From assembly GCF_016629525.1 (NCBI RefSeq), contig NZ_AP024269.1, forward strand, positions 4,826,501-4,890,500: 64,000 nt of DNA, read 5' to 3'. Positions within the stretch are counted from its first letter, which is position 1. Every line of letters starts with the position of its first letter. Source of the stretch: Kaistia sp. 32K. GTDB lineage: Bacteria; Pseudomonadota; Alphaproteobacteria; Rhizobiales; Kaistiaceae. Made by a program: the position numbers and the translations under genes. The notes under the pieces are model-generated. The model saw nothing but the letters and a program-made list of their open reading frames with translations. It made no database searches and was not told the DNA's origin. Of this stretch, positions 42,405 through 51,828 are shown in pieces.

Positions 42405-43903
42405 GCCCGCCCACCCCGATCCGGGTCGATCTGCCTGACGAGGCGGCGACCATCCGCCTCGCCGAGGACATCGCCGCCAAGCTCGCCATCGGCGACGTCA
42501 TCGCCCTTCGCGGCGATCTTGGCGCCGGCAAGACCAGCTTCGCCCGGGCGCTGATCCGCGCCGTCGCCGCCGACGCCGGCTACGAGGTGCCGAGCCCGAC
42601 CTTCACCATCGTCCAGACCTACGACACGCGGCTGCCGATCGCCCATTTCGATCTCTATCGCCTCGGCTCGGCCGACGAGCTGGAGGAGATCGGCTTCGAC
42701 GAGGCGGTGAGCGAAGGCGTCGTGCTGATCGAATGGCCCGAGCGGGCCGGCGACAGCCTGCCGGGAACCCATCTCGAAATCGCGCTCGAGATCGAGGGCG
42801 CCGGCCGGCTGGCGACGCTGACGGGCGGCGGCGACTGGCCGGAGCGGATCGCGCGGACCCTCGCCATCCGGCAGTTCCTCGACCGATCGGACATGGGGCT
42901 GGCCACGCGCCGTCATCTGCAGGGCGACGCGTCGACGCGCGCCTATGAGCGGGTCGAGACGCCGGAAGGGCGCCGCGCCGTGCTGATGGACGCGCCGGAG
43001 CGTCCGCCGGGTCCGGCGGTGCGCGATGGCCGCACCTATGACGATCTCGCCCATCGGGCGACCAGCGTCCGCCCCTTCGTGGCGATGAGCGACGGCCTCA
43101 GCGCCGCCGGCTTCTCGGCGCCCGCGATCCTCGCCGCCGACCTGCCGGCCGGCATTCTGCTGGTCGAGGATCTGGGACACGAGGGCGTGCTTGCCGATGG
43201 TGCGCCGGATCCCGAGCGCTATGGCCTCGCGGTCGACGTCCTCGCCGCCCTGCACGCGACGCCGCGACCGGTCGAGCTGCCGCTGCCCGACGGCGCCGTC
43301 TATCATATACCGCCCTTCGATTGGGACGCGCTCTCGATCGAGGTCGACCTGCTGCCGCGCTGGTATGCGCGCTGGCAGCGCGGCGCGCCGCTCGCGCCCG
43401 AGGCCGAAGCGGCCTTCGTCGCGATCTGGCGGGGTCTCTACGAGACGCTCGATGCGAGCGAGAAGAGCTGGCTGCTGCGCGATTTCCACTCGCCCAACCT
43501 GCTCTGGCTGCCCGAACGCGAGGGATTGCGGCGGATCGGCATTCTCGATCACCAGGACGCGATGATCGGCGCTAGCGCCTATGACGTCGCCTCGCTGCTG
43601 CAGGATGTGCGCGTCACGGTCGAACCCGCGCTGGAAGCGGCGCTCGCCGATCGCTATGTCGCGGCGCGGCTCGCGCGCGGGCCCTTCGATGCCGAGGCGT
43701 TCCGCGCCGCCTACGCCATTTCCGGCGCGCAGCGGGCGACCAAGGTGCTCGGCGGTTTCGTCCGCCTGGCCGAGGCCGCCGGCAAGCCCCAATATCTCCG
43801 TCACATTCCCCGTGTAAGGGGCTATCTGGCGCGCTGCCTCCGCCATCCGGTTCTTTCCGGCCTGGCACTCTGGTATGAAGAATACCTGCCGTTCGAAGAA
43901 TGA
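42401..43903 (+). CDS. tsaE: TsaE fused to an AmgK-like sugar kinase (phosphotransferase) domain
   Basis: Residues 1 to about 155 are TsaE, the ATPase of the t6A pathway, with Walker A GDLGAGKT at 38-45 and HFDLYRL. From about 160 the protein continues as an aminoglycoside-phosphotransferase-fold kinase with LRDFHSPNLLW (Asp361) and the metal-binding LDHQD (Asp383, Asp386). The second domain resembles AmgK, which makes MurNAc 1-phosphate in peptidoglycan recycling, and the next gene is MurU-like, supporting that role. The fusion is known in Hyphomicrobiales. The start overlaps divL (ATGA). Confidence 0.9.
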   Translation: MSPPTPIRVDLPDEAATIRLAEDIAAKLAIGDVIALRGDLGAGKTSFARALIRAVAADAGYEVPSPTFTIVQTYDTRLPIAHFDLYRLGSADELEEIGFDEAVSEGVVLIEWPERAGDSLPGTHLEIALEIEGAGRLATLTGGGDWPERIARTLAIRQFLDRSDMGLATRRHLQGDASTRAYERVETPEGRRAVLMDAPERPPGPAVRDGRTYDDLAHRATSVRPFVAMSDGLSAAGFSAPAILAADLPAGILLVEDLGHEGVLADGAPDPERYGLAVDVLAALHATPRPVELPLPDGAVYHIPPFDWDALSIEVDLLPRWYARWQRGAPLAPEAEAAFVAIWRGLYETLDASEKSWLLRDFHSPNLLWLPEREGLRRIGILDHQDAMIGASAYDVASLLQDVRVTVEPALEAALADRYVAARLARGPFDAEAFRAAYAISGAQRATKVLGGFVRLAEAAGKPQYLRHIPRVRGYLARCLRHPVLSGLALWYEEYLPFEE

Positions 43904-43961
43904 TGGCCCCGTTTCGGGGGCGACGACGCCAGCAAGAACAACGGATTTGCCCGAGACCGAT

Positions 43962-44717
43962 ATGCCGACCAGCTTGCCGACGCCCATCTTCAAGAAGCCG
44001 AATCATCCGAAGCGCGCCATGGTGCTCGCTGCCGGCATCGGCAAGCGCATGCGGCCGGTCACGGCGACCGTCCCGAAGCCGCTGATCGAGATTGCCGGCC
44101 GCTCGCTGATCGACCATGCGCTCGATCGCCTGGCGAATGCCGGCGTCGAGCAGACGGTCGTCAACGTGCATTACCTGGCCGACTTGGTCGAAACCCATGT
44201 GAAAAAGCGGAAGAGCCCGAAGGTCGTCGTCTCCGACGAGCGCGGCGGCCTGCTCGAGACCGGCGGCGGCCTCAAGAAGGCGCTGCCGCTGCTCGGCGAT
44301 GCGCCCTTCTACGTCATGAATTCGGATTCGTTCTGGATCGAGGGCCCGCGCCCCAATCTCGACTGGTTGGCGCAGGGCTGGAACGACGACGCGATGGACG
44401 CGCTCTTGATGCTGGCGCCGACCGTCACGGCGATCGGCTATCCCGGCCCCGGCGATTTCATCATGGAGAAGGACGGCCGCCTCGCCCGCCGGGTCGAGCG
44501 CACCGTCGCGCCCTTCGTCTATTCGGGCACCGCCATCCTGTCGCCGCGCCTCTTCGCCAACGCGCCCGACGGCTCCTTCTCGCTCAACGTCCTGTTCGAC
44601 CAGGCGATCGAGAGCGGCCGTCTGTTCGGCGTCCGCATGGACGGCACCTGGCTGCATGTCGGCACGCCGGAAGCGATCCGCGAGGCCGAATTGTCGGTCC
44701 TGGAAAGCGCGGCCTGA
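43962..44717 (+). CDS. murU: Nucleotidyltransferase, MurU-like
   Basis: Sugar-1-phosphate nucleotidyltransferase of 251 aa. The signature AMVLAAGIGKRMRPVT lies at 19-34 and VMNSDSFW carries the metal-binding Asp. Size and motifs fit MurU, which makes UDP-MurNAc from MurNAc 1-phosphate, the product of AmgK; the preceding gene ends in an AmgK-like domain. ATG 43962 is chosen, with 43875 possible but overlapping the fusion gene. Other uses such as heptose or mannose activation cannot be excluded. Confidence 0.8.
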   Translation: MPTSLPTPIFKKPNHPKRAMVLAAGIGKRMRPVTATVPKPLIEIAGRSLIDHALDRLANAGVEQTVVNVHYLADLVETHVKKRKSPKVVVSDERGGLLETGGGLKKALPLLGDAPFYVMNSDSFWIEGPRPNLDWLAQGWNDDAMDALLMLAPTVTAIGYPGPGDFIMEKDGRLARRVERTVAPFVYSGTAILSPRLFANAPDGSFSLNVLFDQAIESGRLFGVRMDGTWLHVGTPEAIREAELSVLESAA

Positions 44718-44723
44718 GGAACG

Positions 44724-47700
44724 ATGGCGAGGCAGGCTCCGCGCGTTTTCACGATCCCGCCCGGCGCAGCCTTCCTGCCGACCTTCGCCGATGCGCTGCT
44801 TTCCGGCCGTTTCGGCGCCATTGCGAATCCGGCTAAGGATCCGCTGGCGCTCGCTGATGTGACCATCCTGGTGCCGACCCGCCGCGCGGCGCGCTCGCTG
44901 CATGCCGAGATCCTCGAACGGCTCGGCGGCCAAGCCGCCATCCTGCCGGCGATCCGGCCAATCGGCGATGTCGACGAGGAAGACCAGATCCTCGAGGGCG
45001 TCGCCGACGATCCGGCCGACCGGCTCGTCCTGCCGGAGGCGATCTCGCGGCTCGACCGTTTGCTGGTGCTGACGCGGCTGACGCTCGCCTGGGGCAGGGC
45101 GGTCCGGCGCGAGCTCCTCGCGCTCGACGAAAGCGACCCGCTGCTGGTGCCGGCCTCCGCCGCCGATGCCTTCCATCTCGCCGGCGATCTCGCCCGGCTG
45201 ATCGATGACATCGAGACGACGGGCATTCCGTGGGATCGGCTCTCGACCCTGGTTCCCGACGATCTCGCCCGCTACTGGCAGATCTCGCTCGATTTCCTGC
45301 GCATCGTCGGTGAGCAATGGCCGGCCTTTCTTGCCGAGCGCGGCCTCGCCGATCCCTCGGTCCGCCGCGATCATCTGATCCGTGAATCCGCGCGACGGCT
45401 GGCCGCCTCGCCGCCGCGCGGCCTGGTGATCGCCGCCGGTTCGACCGGCTCGATCCCTGCCGTCGCAGAGCTCCTGTCGGTCATCGCGCATCTGCCGAAC
45501 GGCGCGGTCGTCCTGCCCGGCATCGACACGATGCTGGACGAGACCGGCTGGAGCGCGATCGGCGGCCTCGCCGAGCTCGCGCGCTCGTCGCCCGGCCATC
45601 CGCAATATGGCCTGAAGCAGCTGATCGAGGGCATCGGCGCGCCGCGCGACGAGATCGGCACGATCGGCGCCATGACGACGGAGATGGCGGAACGCGTCCG
45701 GCTGATCTCCGAGGCGATGCGCCCGGCCGAGACGACCGAGGACTGGGCCGTCGCGCCGCCGGTCGCCGCGGGAGCGATCGGCGATGTCGCGCTGGTCGTG
45801 GCGCGCACCGAGCAGGAAGAGGCGGTGGCGATCGCGCTCGCCATGCGCGAGGCGATCCAGCAGCCCGGCCGGACGGCCGCGCTGGTGACGCCGGACCGGC
45901 GCCTGGCCGGCCGTGTCGCCATCGAGCTCGGCCGCTTCGGCCTCTCGGTCGACGATTCCGCCGGCCGCCCGCTGATGACCTCGCCGCCGGGGACGCTCGC
46001 CCGCCTGCTCATGGCGGCGGCGAGGTCGAACGGCGCGCCGCTCGATCTGCTCGCGCTCGCCAAGCATCCGCTCGCCTCCTTCGGCCTCGGCCGTCCGGCC
46101 TGCCGGGCGGCGGCGGACATCCTGGACCTCGTGCTGTTCCGCGGCACGCTCCTGTCCGATGGCCTCGAGGGGTTGGTCGAGGCGCTCGATACCGCCGAGC
46201 GCGACCTGCCGGAGGCGCGCTATGCGCCGCAGGCCGTGAAGCGGCTCGGGGCAGCCGACTGGCTGGCGGGGCGCGAGCTCGCCGCCCGGATCGAGGCGGC
46301 GCTGGAACCGCTTAGCCGACTCATGGACAGCATCGACGCCTCCGACGCGGCGACGCTGACCGGCGCCGTCGTCGTCGCGCTGAAGCAGGTGGCGGCGAAG
46401 GAAGACGGCACGGACGAGGCGCTCTGGGGCGACGAGGCGGGGCAGGCGCTGGCCGAGCTGCTGGCCGGCCTGATGAGCGACGACGCCGCCGCGCTGGTGA
46501 TGGGCGGTTACGAATATCCGGGCTTCCTCGATGCGACCATGGCCGGTGTCGGCGTTCCGGCCCGGCCGGGTTCCGATCCGCGCCTCTTCATCTGGGGCAC
46601 GCTGGAAGCGCGCCTGCAGACGGTCGATCTGATGGTGCTGGGCGGCCTCGACGAGGGCGTCTGGCCGTCCGAGACGCGCACCGATCCGTGGCTTTCCCGC
46701 TCGATGCGGGCCGAGCTCGGGCTGGAAGCGCCGGAGCGCAAGCTCGGCCAGTCGGCGCATGATTTCACCAGCGCCTTGTCAGCCGGCAAAGTGGTCGTCA
46801 CGCGTGCCGAGCGGCGCGGCGGCACGCCGACGGTGGCGGCGCGCTGGCTGCAGCGGCTGCAGGCGCGCCTCGGCAAGGCGCAGGCCAAGGCCTTGGCCCA
46901 ACGCGGCATGCCCTATCTCGACTGGGCCCGCGCCCTCGATCGCACGGCGCAGCCGGTGCCGGTGCGCCGGCCGGAGCCGCGCCCGCCGGTCTCGGCACGG
47001 CCGCGCCGGCTTTCGGTGACCGAGATCGAGACGCTGATCCGCGACCCCTATGCGGTCTATGCGCGGCGCGTGCTGAAGCTCGATCCGCTCGATCCGATCG
47101 GCGTGGTGCCGGACGTGGCGCTGCGCGGCACGCTGATCCACGAGGCGCTCGGCGATTTCATCCAGGCCTGGAAGGGTCCGTTCGATGCAAGCGCGCTGAC
47201 GGAACTGACCATTATCGGTCGTCGCGTCTTCGCCCGCATCGAGCCGTTCCCGGCCGTCTATGCGCTCTGGTGGCCGCGCTTCCTCGCGATTGCCGACTGG
47301 TTCATCGGCTGGGAGGCGAGCCGGACGGAGGTCGGCCAGCGCCTCGCCGAGATCGGCGGTTCCTGGGCCTTCGCCGCCCCGGCGGGAGAATTCAAGCTGA
47401 CGGGCCGGGCCGATCGCGTCGATCTTCGCCTCGACGGCCGGCTGGAAATCCTCGATTTCAAGACCGGCTCGCCGCCGAGCGCCCGGCAGCTTTCGACCGG
47501 CCTCGCGCCGCAGCTGGCGTTGGAAGTGGCGATGGCGCGCGGCGGAGGCTTTGAAAACGTGCCCGCCGGCGTTTCGGTGTCCGTCCTCGGCTGGGTCGGC
47601 CTCGGCAAGGTCGGCAAGGGCGATCCCTTCTCCTCCGCCGTGACCAAGGACAAGACCGCCGACGAGCTCGGTGACGAGGCGGCGGGACGGCTGGCAGAGC

Positions 47701-47843
47701 TGATCGCGGCCTTCGACGATCCCAGGCGCGCCTATGTCTCGCGGGCGCGGCCGATGTTCGAGACGCGCTACGAGAGCCCCTACGATCATCTCGCCCGCAT
47801 CCGCGAATGGGCGCTCGGCGACAGCGAGGATGGCGGCGAATGA
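44724..47843 (+). CDS. addB: Double-strand break repair protein AddB
   Basis: AddB subunit of the AddAB helicase-nuclease, which processes DNA ends for RecA loading; 1039 aa. The N-terminus has the inactivated helicase region (PTRRAARSLHAEIL). The C-terminal RecB-type nuclease domain contains LEILDFKTG with Asp911 and Lys913. Its start is 6 bp after the MurU-like gene, and the stop overlaps addA by 4 bp. Order addB-addA-trxA is common in the order. Confidence 0.94.
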   Translation: MARQAPRVFTIPPGAAFLPTFADALLSGRFGAIANPAKDPLALADVTILVPTRRAARSLHAEILERLGGQAAILPAIRPIGDVDEEDQILEGVADDPADRLVLPEAISRLDRLLVLTRLTLAWGRAVRRELLALDESDPLLVPASAADAFHLAGDLARLIDDIETTGIPWDRLSTLVPDDLARYWQISLDFLRIVGEQWPAFLAERGLADPSVRRDHLIRESARRLAASPPRGLVIAAGSTGSIPAVAELLSVIAHLPNGAVVLPGIDTMLDETGWSAIGGLAELARSSPGHPQYGLKQLIEGIGAPRDEIGTIGAMTTEMAERVRLISEAMRPAETTEDWAVAPPVAAGAIGDVALVVARTEQEEAVAIALAMREAIQQPGRTAALVTPDRRLAGRVAIELGRFGLSVDDSAGRPLMTSPPGTLARLLMAAARSNGAPLDLLALAKHPLASFGLGRPACRAAADILDLVLFRGTLLSDGLEGLVEALDTAERDLPEARYAPQAVKRLGAADWLAGRELAARIEAALEPLSRLMDSIDASDAATLTGAVVVALKQVAAKEDGTDEALWGDEAGQALAELLAGLMSDDAAALVMGGYEYPGFLDATMAGVGVPARPGSDPRLFIWGTLEARLQTVDLMVLGGLDEGVWPSETRTDPWLSRSMRAELGLEAPERKLGQSAHDFTSALSAGKVVVTRAERRGGTPTVAARWLQRLQARLGKAQAKALAQRGMPYLDWARALDRTAQPVPVRRPEPRPPVSARPRRLSVTEIETLIRDPYAVYARRVLKLDPLDPIGVVPDVALRGTLIHEALGDFIQAWKGPFDASALTELTIIGRRVFARIEPFPAVYALWWPRFLAIADWFIGWEASRTEVGQRLAEIGGSWAFAAPAGEFKLTGRADRVDLRLDGRLEILDFKTGSPPSARQLSTGLAPQLALEVAMARGGGFENVPAGVSVSVLGWVGLGKVGKGDPFSSAVTKDKTADELGDEAAGRLAELIAAFDDPRRAYVSRARPMFETRYESPYDHLARIREWALGDSEDGGE

Positions 47844-50800
47844 GCGGCGTGATCTCGGTCGACGACAAGACGAAGGACACACAGGCGCGGGCGACCGACC
47901 CCGAGGCGTCGGCCTGGGTGTCGGCCAATGCCGGCTCCGGCAAGACCTACGTCCTCGCCCGCCGCGTCATCCGCCTGCTGCTCGCCGGCGCCGATCCCGC
48001 CTCGATCCTCTGCCTGACCTTCACCAAGGCGGCCGCGGCCGAGATGTCCGGCCGCGTGTTCGAGATCCTGGCCGGCTGGACGACGCTGCCGGATCCGGAG
48101 CTCGCCGCGATCCTCGCCGATTATCAGGGCGCGCCGGCGACGCCTGGCCATCTCGTCAGCGCCCGCCGCCTGTTCGCGCGGGCGCTGGAAACGCCGGGCG
48201 GGCTGAAGATCCAGACCATCCACGCCTTCTGCGAGCGGCTGCTGCACCAGTTCCCGTTCGAGGCCAATGTCGCCGGCAGCTTCGAGGTGCTGGACGATCG
48301 CGGCGCGTCGGTGCTGACAGCAGAGGCGCAGCGCTCGGTCATCGCCAAGGCGGCGGCCGAGGCCGGTACCGCGCTCGGCCGCGCCTTCGCCACCGTGCTG
48401 GAAGCCGCCAGCGACCAGGGCATCGAGGCGGCGCTCGCCTCGCTGGTCGCCTCGCGCGACGCGGTGCGCGAGTTCATCGTCGGCGCCGGCGACTTGACGA
48501 GCGGCCTGCGCGACCTGCGCCATGCGCTGGGCCTTGCCCATGGCGAGACGGCGGAGAGCCTGCGCGCGCGGCTCGCTTCGGAGGTCCCGCTCGACGACGA
48601 CGATCTGCGCCGGCTGGTCGACCGGCTTTCGGCCAGCGGCGCCAACGACAAGAAGAGCGCGGCGCGCCTGGCGCCCATCCTCTCCGCCGAGACCGAGGAG
48701 GGCCGCGCGGCCGCCTGGCTCGCCTATTGGACGAAGAGCGACGGCGAGCTCAGGGCGCTTTCGAGCCTCGCCGCCAAGGCGATCCGCGACGGCTGGCCCG
48801 GGCTGGACGAGACGCTGGAAGCCGAACGCGAGCGGATCGAATTCCTGCTCGACCGTATTGCCTCGGCCGAAGCCTATGCCGTCACCAGCGCGCTGCTGAC
48901 GCTTGGCGATGCGGTGATCGGCGAATATGAGCGCGCCAAGCAGGTGCGCGGCGCCCTCGATTTCCAGGACCTGGTCGTCAAGACCGCCAATTTGCTGTCG
49001 CGCGCCGATGCCGCCGCCTGGGTGCACTACAAGCTCGATCGCGGCCTCGACCACATCCTGGTCGACGAGGCGCAGGACACCAGCCCGCGCCAGTGGCAGG
49101 TGATCGAGCGGCTGGCCGGCGAGTTCTTCTCCGGCCAGAGTGCGCGCGACGTGACGCGCACCTTCTTCGCCGTCGGCGACGAGAAGCAGTCGATCTATTC
49201 GTTCCAGGGCGCCGTGCCAGCCTGGTTCGCCCGCCAGCGCGAGACGATCTCGGCGCGGGCCGACGCGGCCAAGGCGCTCTGGCACAATCTCGAGCTGACG
49301 CTCTCCTTCCGCTCGACGCCGGACGTGCTCGCCGCCGTCGACCGCATCTTCGAGGCGGAAGAGGCGCATGCCGGCCTGACGCAGGCGAAGTCGCCGACCG
49401 TGCACGCGGCCGCGCGCCGGCTCGATCCCGGACGCGTCACCTACTGGCCGCCGATCGAGGCGGAAAAAGCGGCCGTGCCGGAGGACTGGCACACGCCGCT
49501 CGATCATCTCGACGCCAAGAGCCCGGAAGTCCGCTTGGCCGAGCGGATCGCCGCGACGGTCGCCGGCTGGAAGCGGGAGGGGGCGACGATCGCCGCCACC
49601 GGCAAGCCGATCCGCGAGGGCGGCATCCTGGTGCTGACGCGAAAGCGCGGCCCCCAGACCGACGCGATCAACCGGGCGCTCAAGGCGGCTGGCCTTTCCG
49701 TCGCCGGCGCCGACCGGCTGGCGCTGACGAGCCACATCGCCGTGCTCGACCTGATGGCGCTCGCCGACATCCTCCTGCAGCCGCGCGACGACCTGGCGCT
49801 GGCGGCGCTCCTGAAGAGCCCGCTGATCGGCTTTTCGGAGGAGCAGCTATTCGAGCTGGCGCATCCGCGCGCCGGCTCGCTCTGGTATGCGCTCGACCGC
49901 TCGACCGATGAAGCGGCGGTCCGGGCCTCGGAGCAGCTGAAGACCTGGCGCGTCCGGGCCGAGCATATGAGCCCCTATGCTTTCTTTGCCCGCCTGCTCG
50001 GGCCGGATGGCGGCCGCCGGCGGCTTCTGGCGCGGCTGGGGCCGGAGGCGGATGACGTCTTGGACGAGTTCCTGGCGCAGGCGCTGGCGCATGAGCAGGC
50101 CTCGGTGCCGTCGCTGCAGGGCTTCGTCGGCTGGATGCGGGAGGCGGCGACGCAGATCAAGCGCGACGCCGACCTCGCCCGCGACGAGATCCGCGTCATG
50201 ACGGTGCACGGCGCCAAGGGGCTCGAAGCGGACATCGTCTTCCTCGTCGATACCGGCTCGAAGCCCGTGCATGCGAGCCACGATCCGAAGATCGTGGCTC
50301 TCGCCGACGATCCCGATGCCGCCGACGGCGCGCCGCTGGTCTGGGTCGCTCCCGGCGCGCGAAAACCGCATGTGGTGGAGCAGGCGATCGATACGCTTCG
50401 GGAAAAGGCGCGCGAGGAATATCGCCGGCTGCTCTATGTCGGGCTGACGCGGGCGCGCGATCATCTGATCGTCTGCGGCACGATGAAGGCGAATACCGGC
50501 TCGGACCGTCTCTGGCATGAGCTGGTCGGCACCGCGCTCGGCACCGAGGGGCGCACCGTGCCGGTCGCAATCCCCGGCGACGACTTCGACAGCATCGAGT
50601 GGCGGCAGGACTGGAGCCGCGTCGCCGCGCCGGCGCAGGAAGCCGCGACCGATGCCGGAGGCCGGGCGCCGGCAGTGCCGGAGCCGTGGCTTTTGCAGCC
50701 GCCGCCGGCGGTTCCGCCGGTGCCGCGCCGGCTGACGCCGTCGGCAGCCGTCGGTTTCGCCGAGGCCGAGCCCGCCTTTCCGCCGGTGACGGCGCTGGAC

Positions 50801-51346
50801 GCCCGGCTCGATCCGGCGGCGCTCACCGCGCTCGACCGCGGCCGCATCATCCATCGCCTGCTGCAGGCCTTGCCCGACCAGCCGCCGGCGCAGCGCGCCC
50901 AGGTCGCCGGGCGCTATCTCGACGTCGTCGGCAAGGCGTGGACCGAGGCGGAGCGGCAGGACCTGCTCGACCGCATCCTGCCGGTGCTCGACGACGAGAC
51001 CTTCGCCGAGCTGTTCGGGCCTTCGAGCCGGGCCGAGGTGCCGATCGCCGGTGTGATCGAGACGCGGAGCGGTCCTGCCTCGGTTTCCGGCCGGATCGAC
51101 CGGCTCGTGGTGCTGCCGGACCGGGTGGTGATCGTCGACTACAAGACCAACCGCCCGGCGCCGCGCCGGCTCGACGACGTGCCCGACGCGCATCTGGCGC
51201 AGCTCGCGCTCTATCGGGCGGTGCTGTCGCGGCTCTATCCCGACCGGCCGATCGAGACGGCGCTGCTCTGGACCGAGTTGCCGTTGTTGATGGCGATCCC
51301 GGCAGAGTTGCTCGATAGTCGCATGGCTGCCATTACCGCGGCGTGA
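47840..51346 (+). CDS. addA: Double-strand break repair helicase-nuclease AddA
   Basis: UvrD-type helicase with a C-terminal nuclease, 1168 aa. Walker A is AGSGKT at 31-36, Walker B VDEAQDTSPRQW near 407-418, then VGDEKQSIYSFQGA and TVHGAKGLEADIVF further along. The nuclease motif VIVDYKTNR lies near residue 1100. ATG 47840 is in the ATGA overlap with addB. All motifs seem intact, so the complex should be active. A separate trxA promoter follows. Confidence 0.96.
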   Translation: MSGVISVDDKTKDTQARATDPEASAWVSANAGSGKTYVLARRVIRLLLAGADPASILCLTFTKAAAAEMSGRVFEILAGWTTLPDPELAAILADYQGAPATPGHLVSARRLFARALETPGGLKIQTIHAFCERLLHQFPFEANVAGSFEVLDDRGASVLTAEAQRSVIAKAAAEAGTALGRAFATVLEAASDQGIEAALASLVASRDAVREFIVGAGDLTSGLRDLRHALGLAHGETAESLRARLASEVPLDDDDLRRLVDRLSASGANDKKSAARLAPILSAETEEGRAAAWLAYWTKSDGELRALSSLAAKAIRDGWPGLDETLEAERERIEFLLDRIASAEAYAVTSALLTLGDAVIGEYERAKQVRGALDFQDLVVKTANLLSRADAAAWVHYKLDRGLDHILVDEAQDTSPRQWQVIERLAGEFFSGQSARDVTRTFFAVGDEKQSIYSFQGAVPAWFARQRETISARADAAKALWHNLELTLSFRSTPDVLAAVDRIFEAEEAHAGLTQAKSPTVHAAARRLDPGRVTYWPPIEAEKAAVPEDWHTPLDHLDAKSPEVRLAERIAATVAGWKREGATIAATGKPIREGGILVLTRKRGPQTDAINRALKAAGLSVAGADRLALTSHIAVLDLMALADILLQPRDDLALAALLKSPLIGFSEEQLFELAHPRAGSLWYALDRSTDEAAVRASEQLKTWRVRAEHMSPYAFFARLLGPDGGRRRLLARLGPEADDVLDEFLAQALAHEQASVPSLQGFVGWMREAATQIKRDADLARDEIRVMTVHGAKGLEADIVFLVDTGSKPVHASHDPKIVALADDPDAADGAPLVWVAPGARKPHVVEQAIDTLREKAREEYRRLLYVGLTRARDHLIVCGTMKANTGSDRLWHELVGTALGTEGRTVPVAIPGDDFDSIEWRQDWSRVAAPAQEAATDAGGRAPAVPEPWLLQPPPAVPPVPRRLTPSAAVGFAEAEPAFPPVTALDARLDPAALTALDRGRIIHRLLQALPDQPPAQRAQVAGRYLDVVGKAWTEAERQDLLDRILPVLDDETFAELFGPSSRAEVPIAGVIETRSGPASVSGRIDRLVVLPDRVVIVDYKTNRPAPRRLDDVPDAHLAQLALYRAVLSRLYPDRPIETALLWTELPLLMAIPAELLDSRMAAITAA

Positions 51347-51358
51347 AACCCGTTTGCC

Positions 51359-51387
51359 TTGACCGGGGTGGGGCGGGTTCCTACCTT
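51359..51387 (+). promoter_or_regulatory. trxA: trxA promoter
   Basis: TTGACC (51359-51364) and TACCTT (51382-51387) are 17 bases apart, right after addA and 35 bp before the trxA ATG. It is one of the better sigma-70 matches in the window. Confidence 0.65.
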
Positions 51388-51421
51388 AGAACCACTCTTC
51401 CCATCCTTTTTGAGGCTTACC

Positions 51422-51742
51422 ATGGCGACTGCCAAAGTAACGGATAGCTCCTTCGACGCCGACGTTCTCGGGGCATCCGGCCCGGTCGTGGTCGATTTTT
51501 GGGCTGAATGGTGCGGCCCGTGCCGCATGATCGCGCCGGCGCTGGAGGAGATCCAGTCGGAGTTGGAAGGCAAGGTGACGATCGCCAAGCTGAACATCGA
51601 CGAGAATCCCGACATCGCGGTGCGCTACGGCGTCCGCTCGATCCCGACGCTGATCCTGTTCAAGGACGGCGAGCCGACCTCGATCCAGGTCGGCGCCGCG
51701 CCGAAGAGCCGGCTGTCGGATTGGATCAAGGGCGCGATCTGA
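51422..51742 (+). CDS. trxA: Thioredoxin 1
   Basis: Cytoplasmic disulfide reductase of 106 aa, the normal size. The active site is WCGPC at 30-34 (Cys31, Cys34), followed by the cis-proline loop [14 protein letters not shown] 51422 has GAGG upstream; the frame opens earlier at 51359 but overlaps the promoter. It ends in a clear terminator and is convergent with folC. Confidence 0.97.
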   Translation: MATAKVTDSSFDADVLGASGPVVVDFWAEWCGPCRMIAPALEEIQSELEGKVTIAKLNIDENPDIAVRYGVRSIPTLILFKDGEPTSIQVGAAPKSRLSDWIKGAI

Positions 51743-51766
51743 TCGCTCCCGACAATGCACGACTTC

Positions 51767-51791
51767 AACGGGGCCCTCGCGGCCCCGTTTT
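51767..51791 (+). terminator. Rho-independent terminator of trxA
   Basis: AACGGGGCC (51767-51775), a 5-nt loop and GGCCCCGTT (51781-51789) form a perfect 9-bp stem followed by TT C, 24 bp after trxA and between the convergent trxA and folC genes. Confidence 0.85.
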
Positions 51792-51828
51792 CATGTCCGG
51801 ATGCGGGTTAACAGACCTCGGCCTGTTA

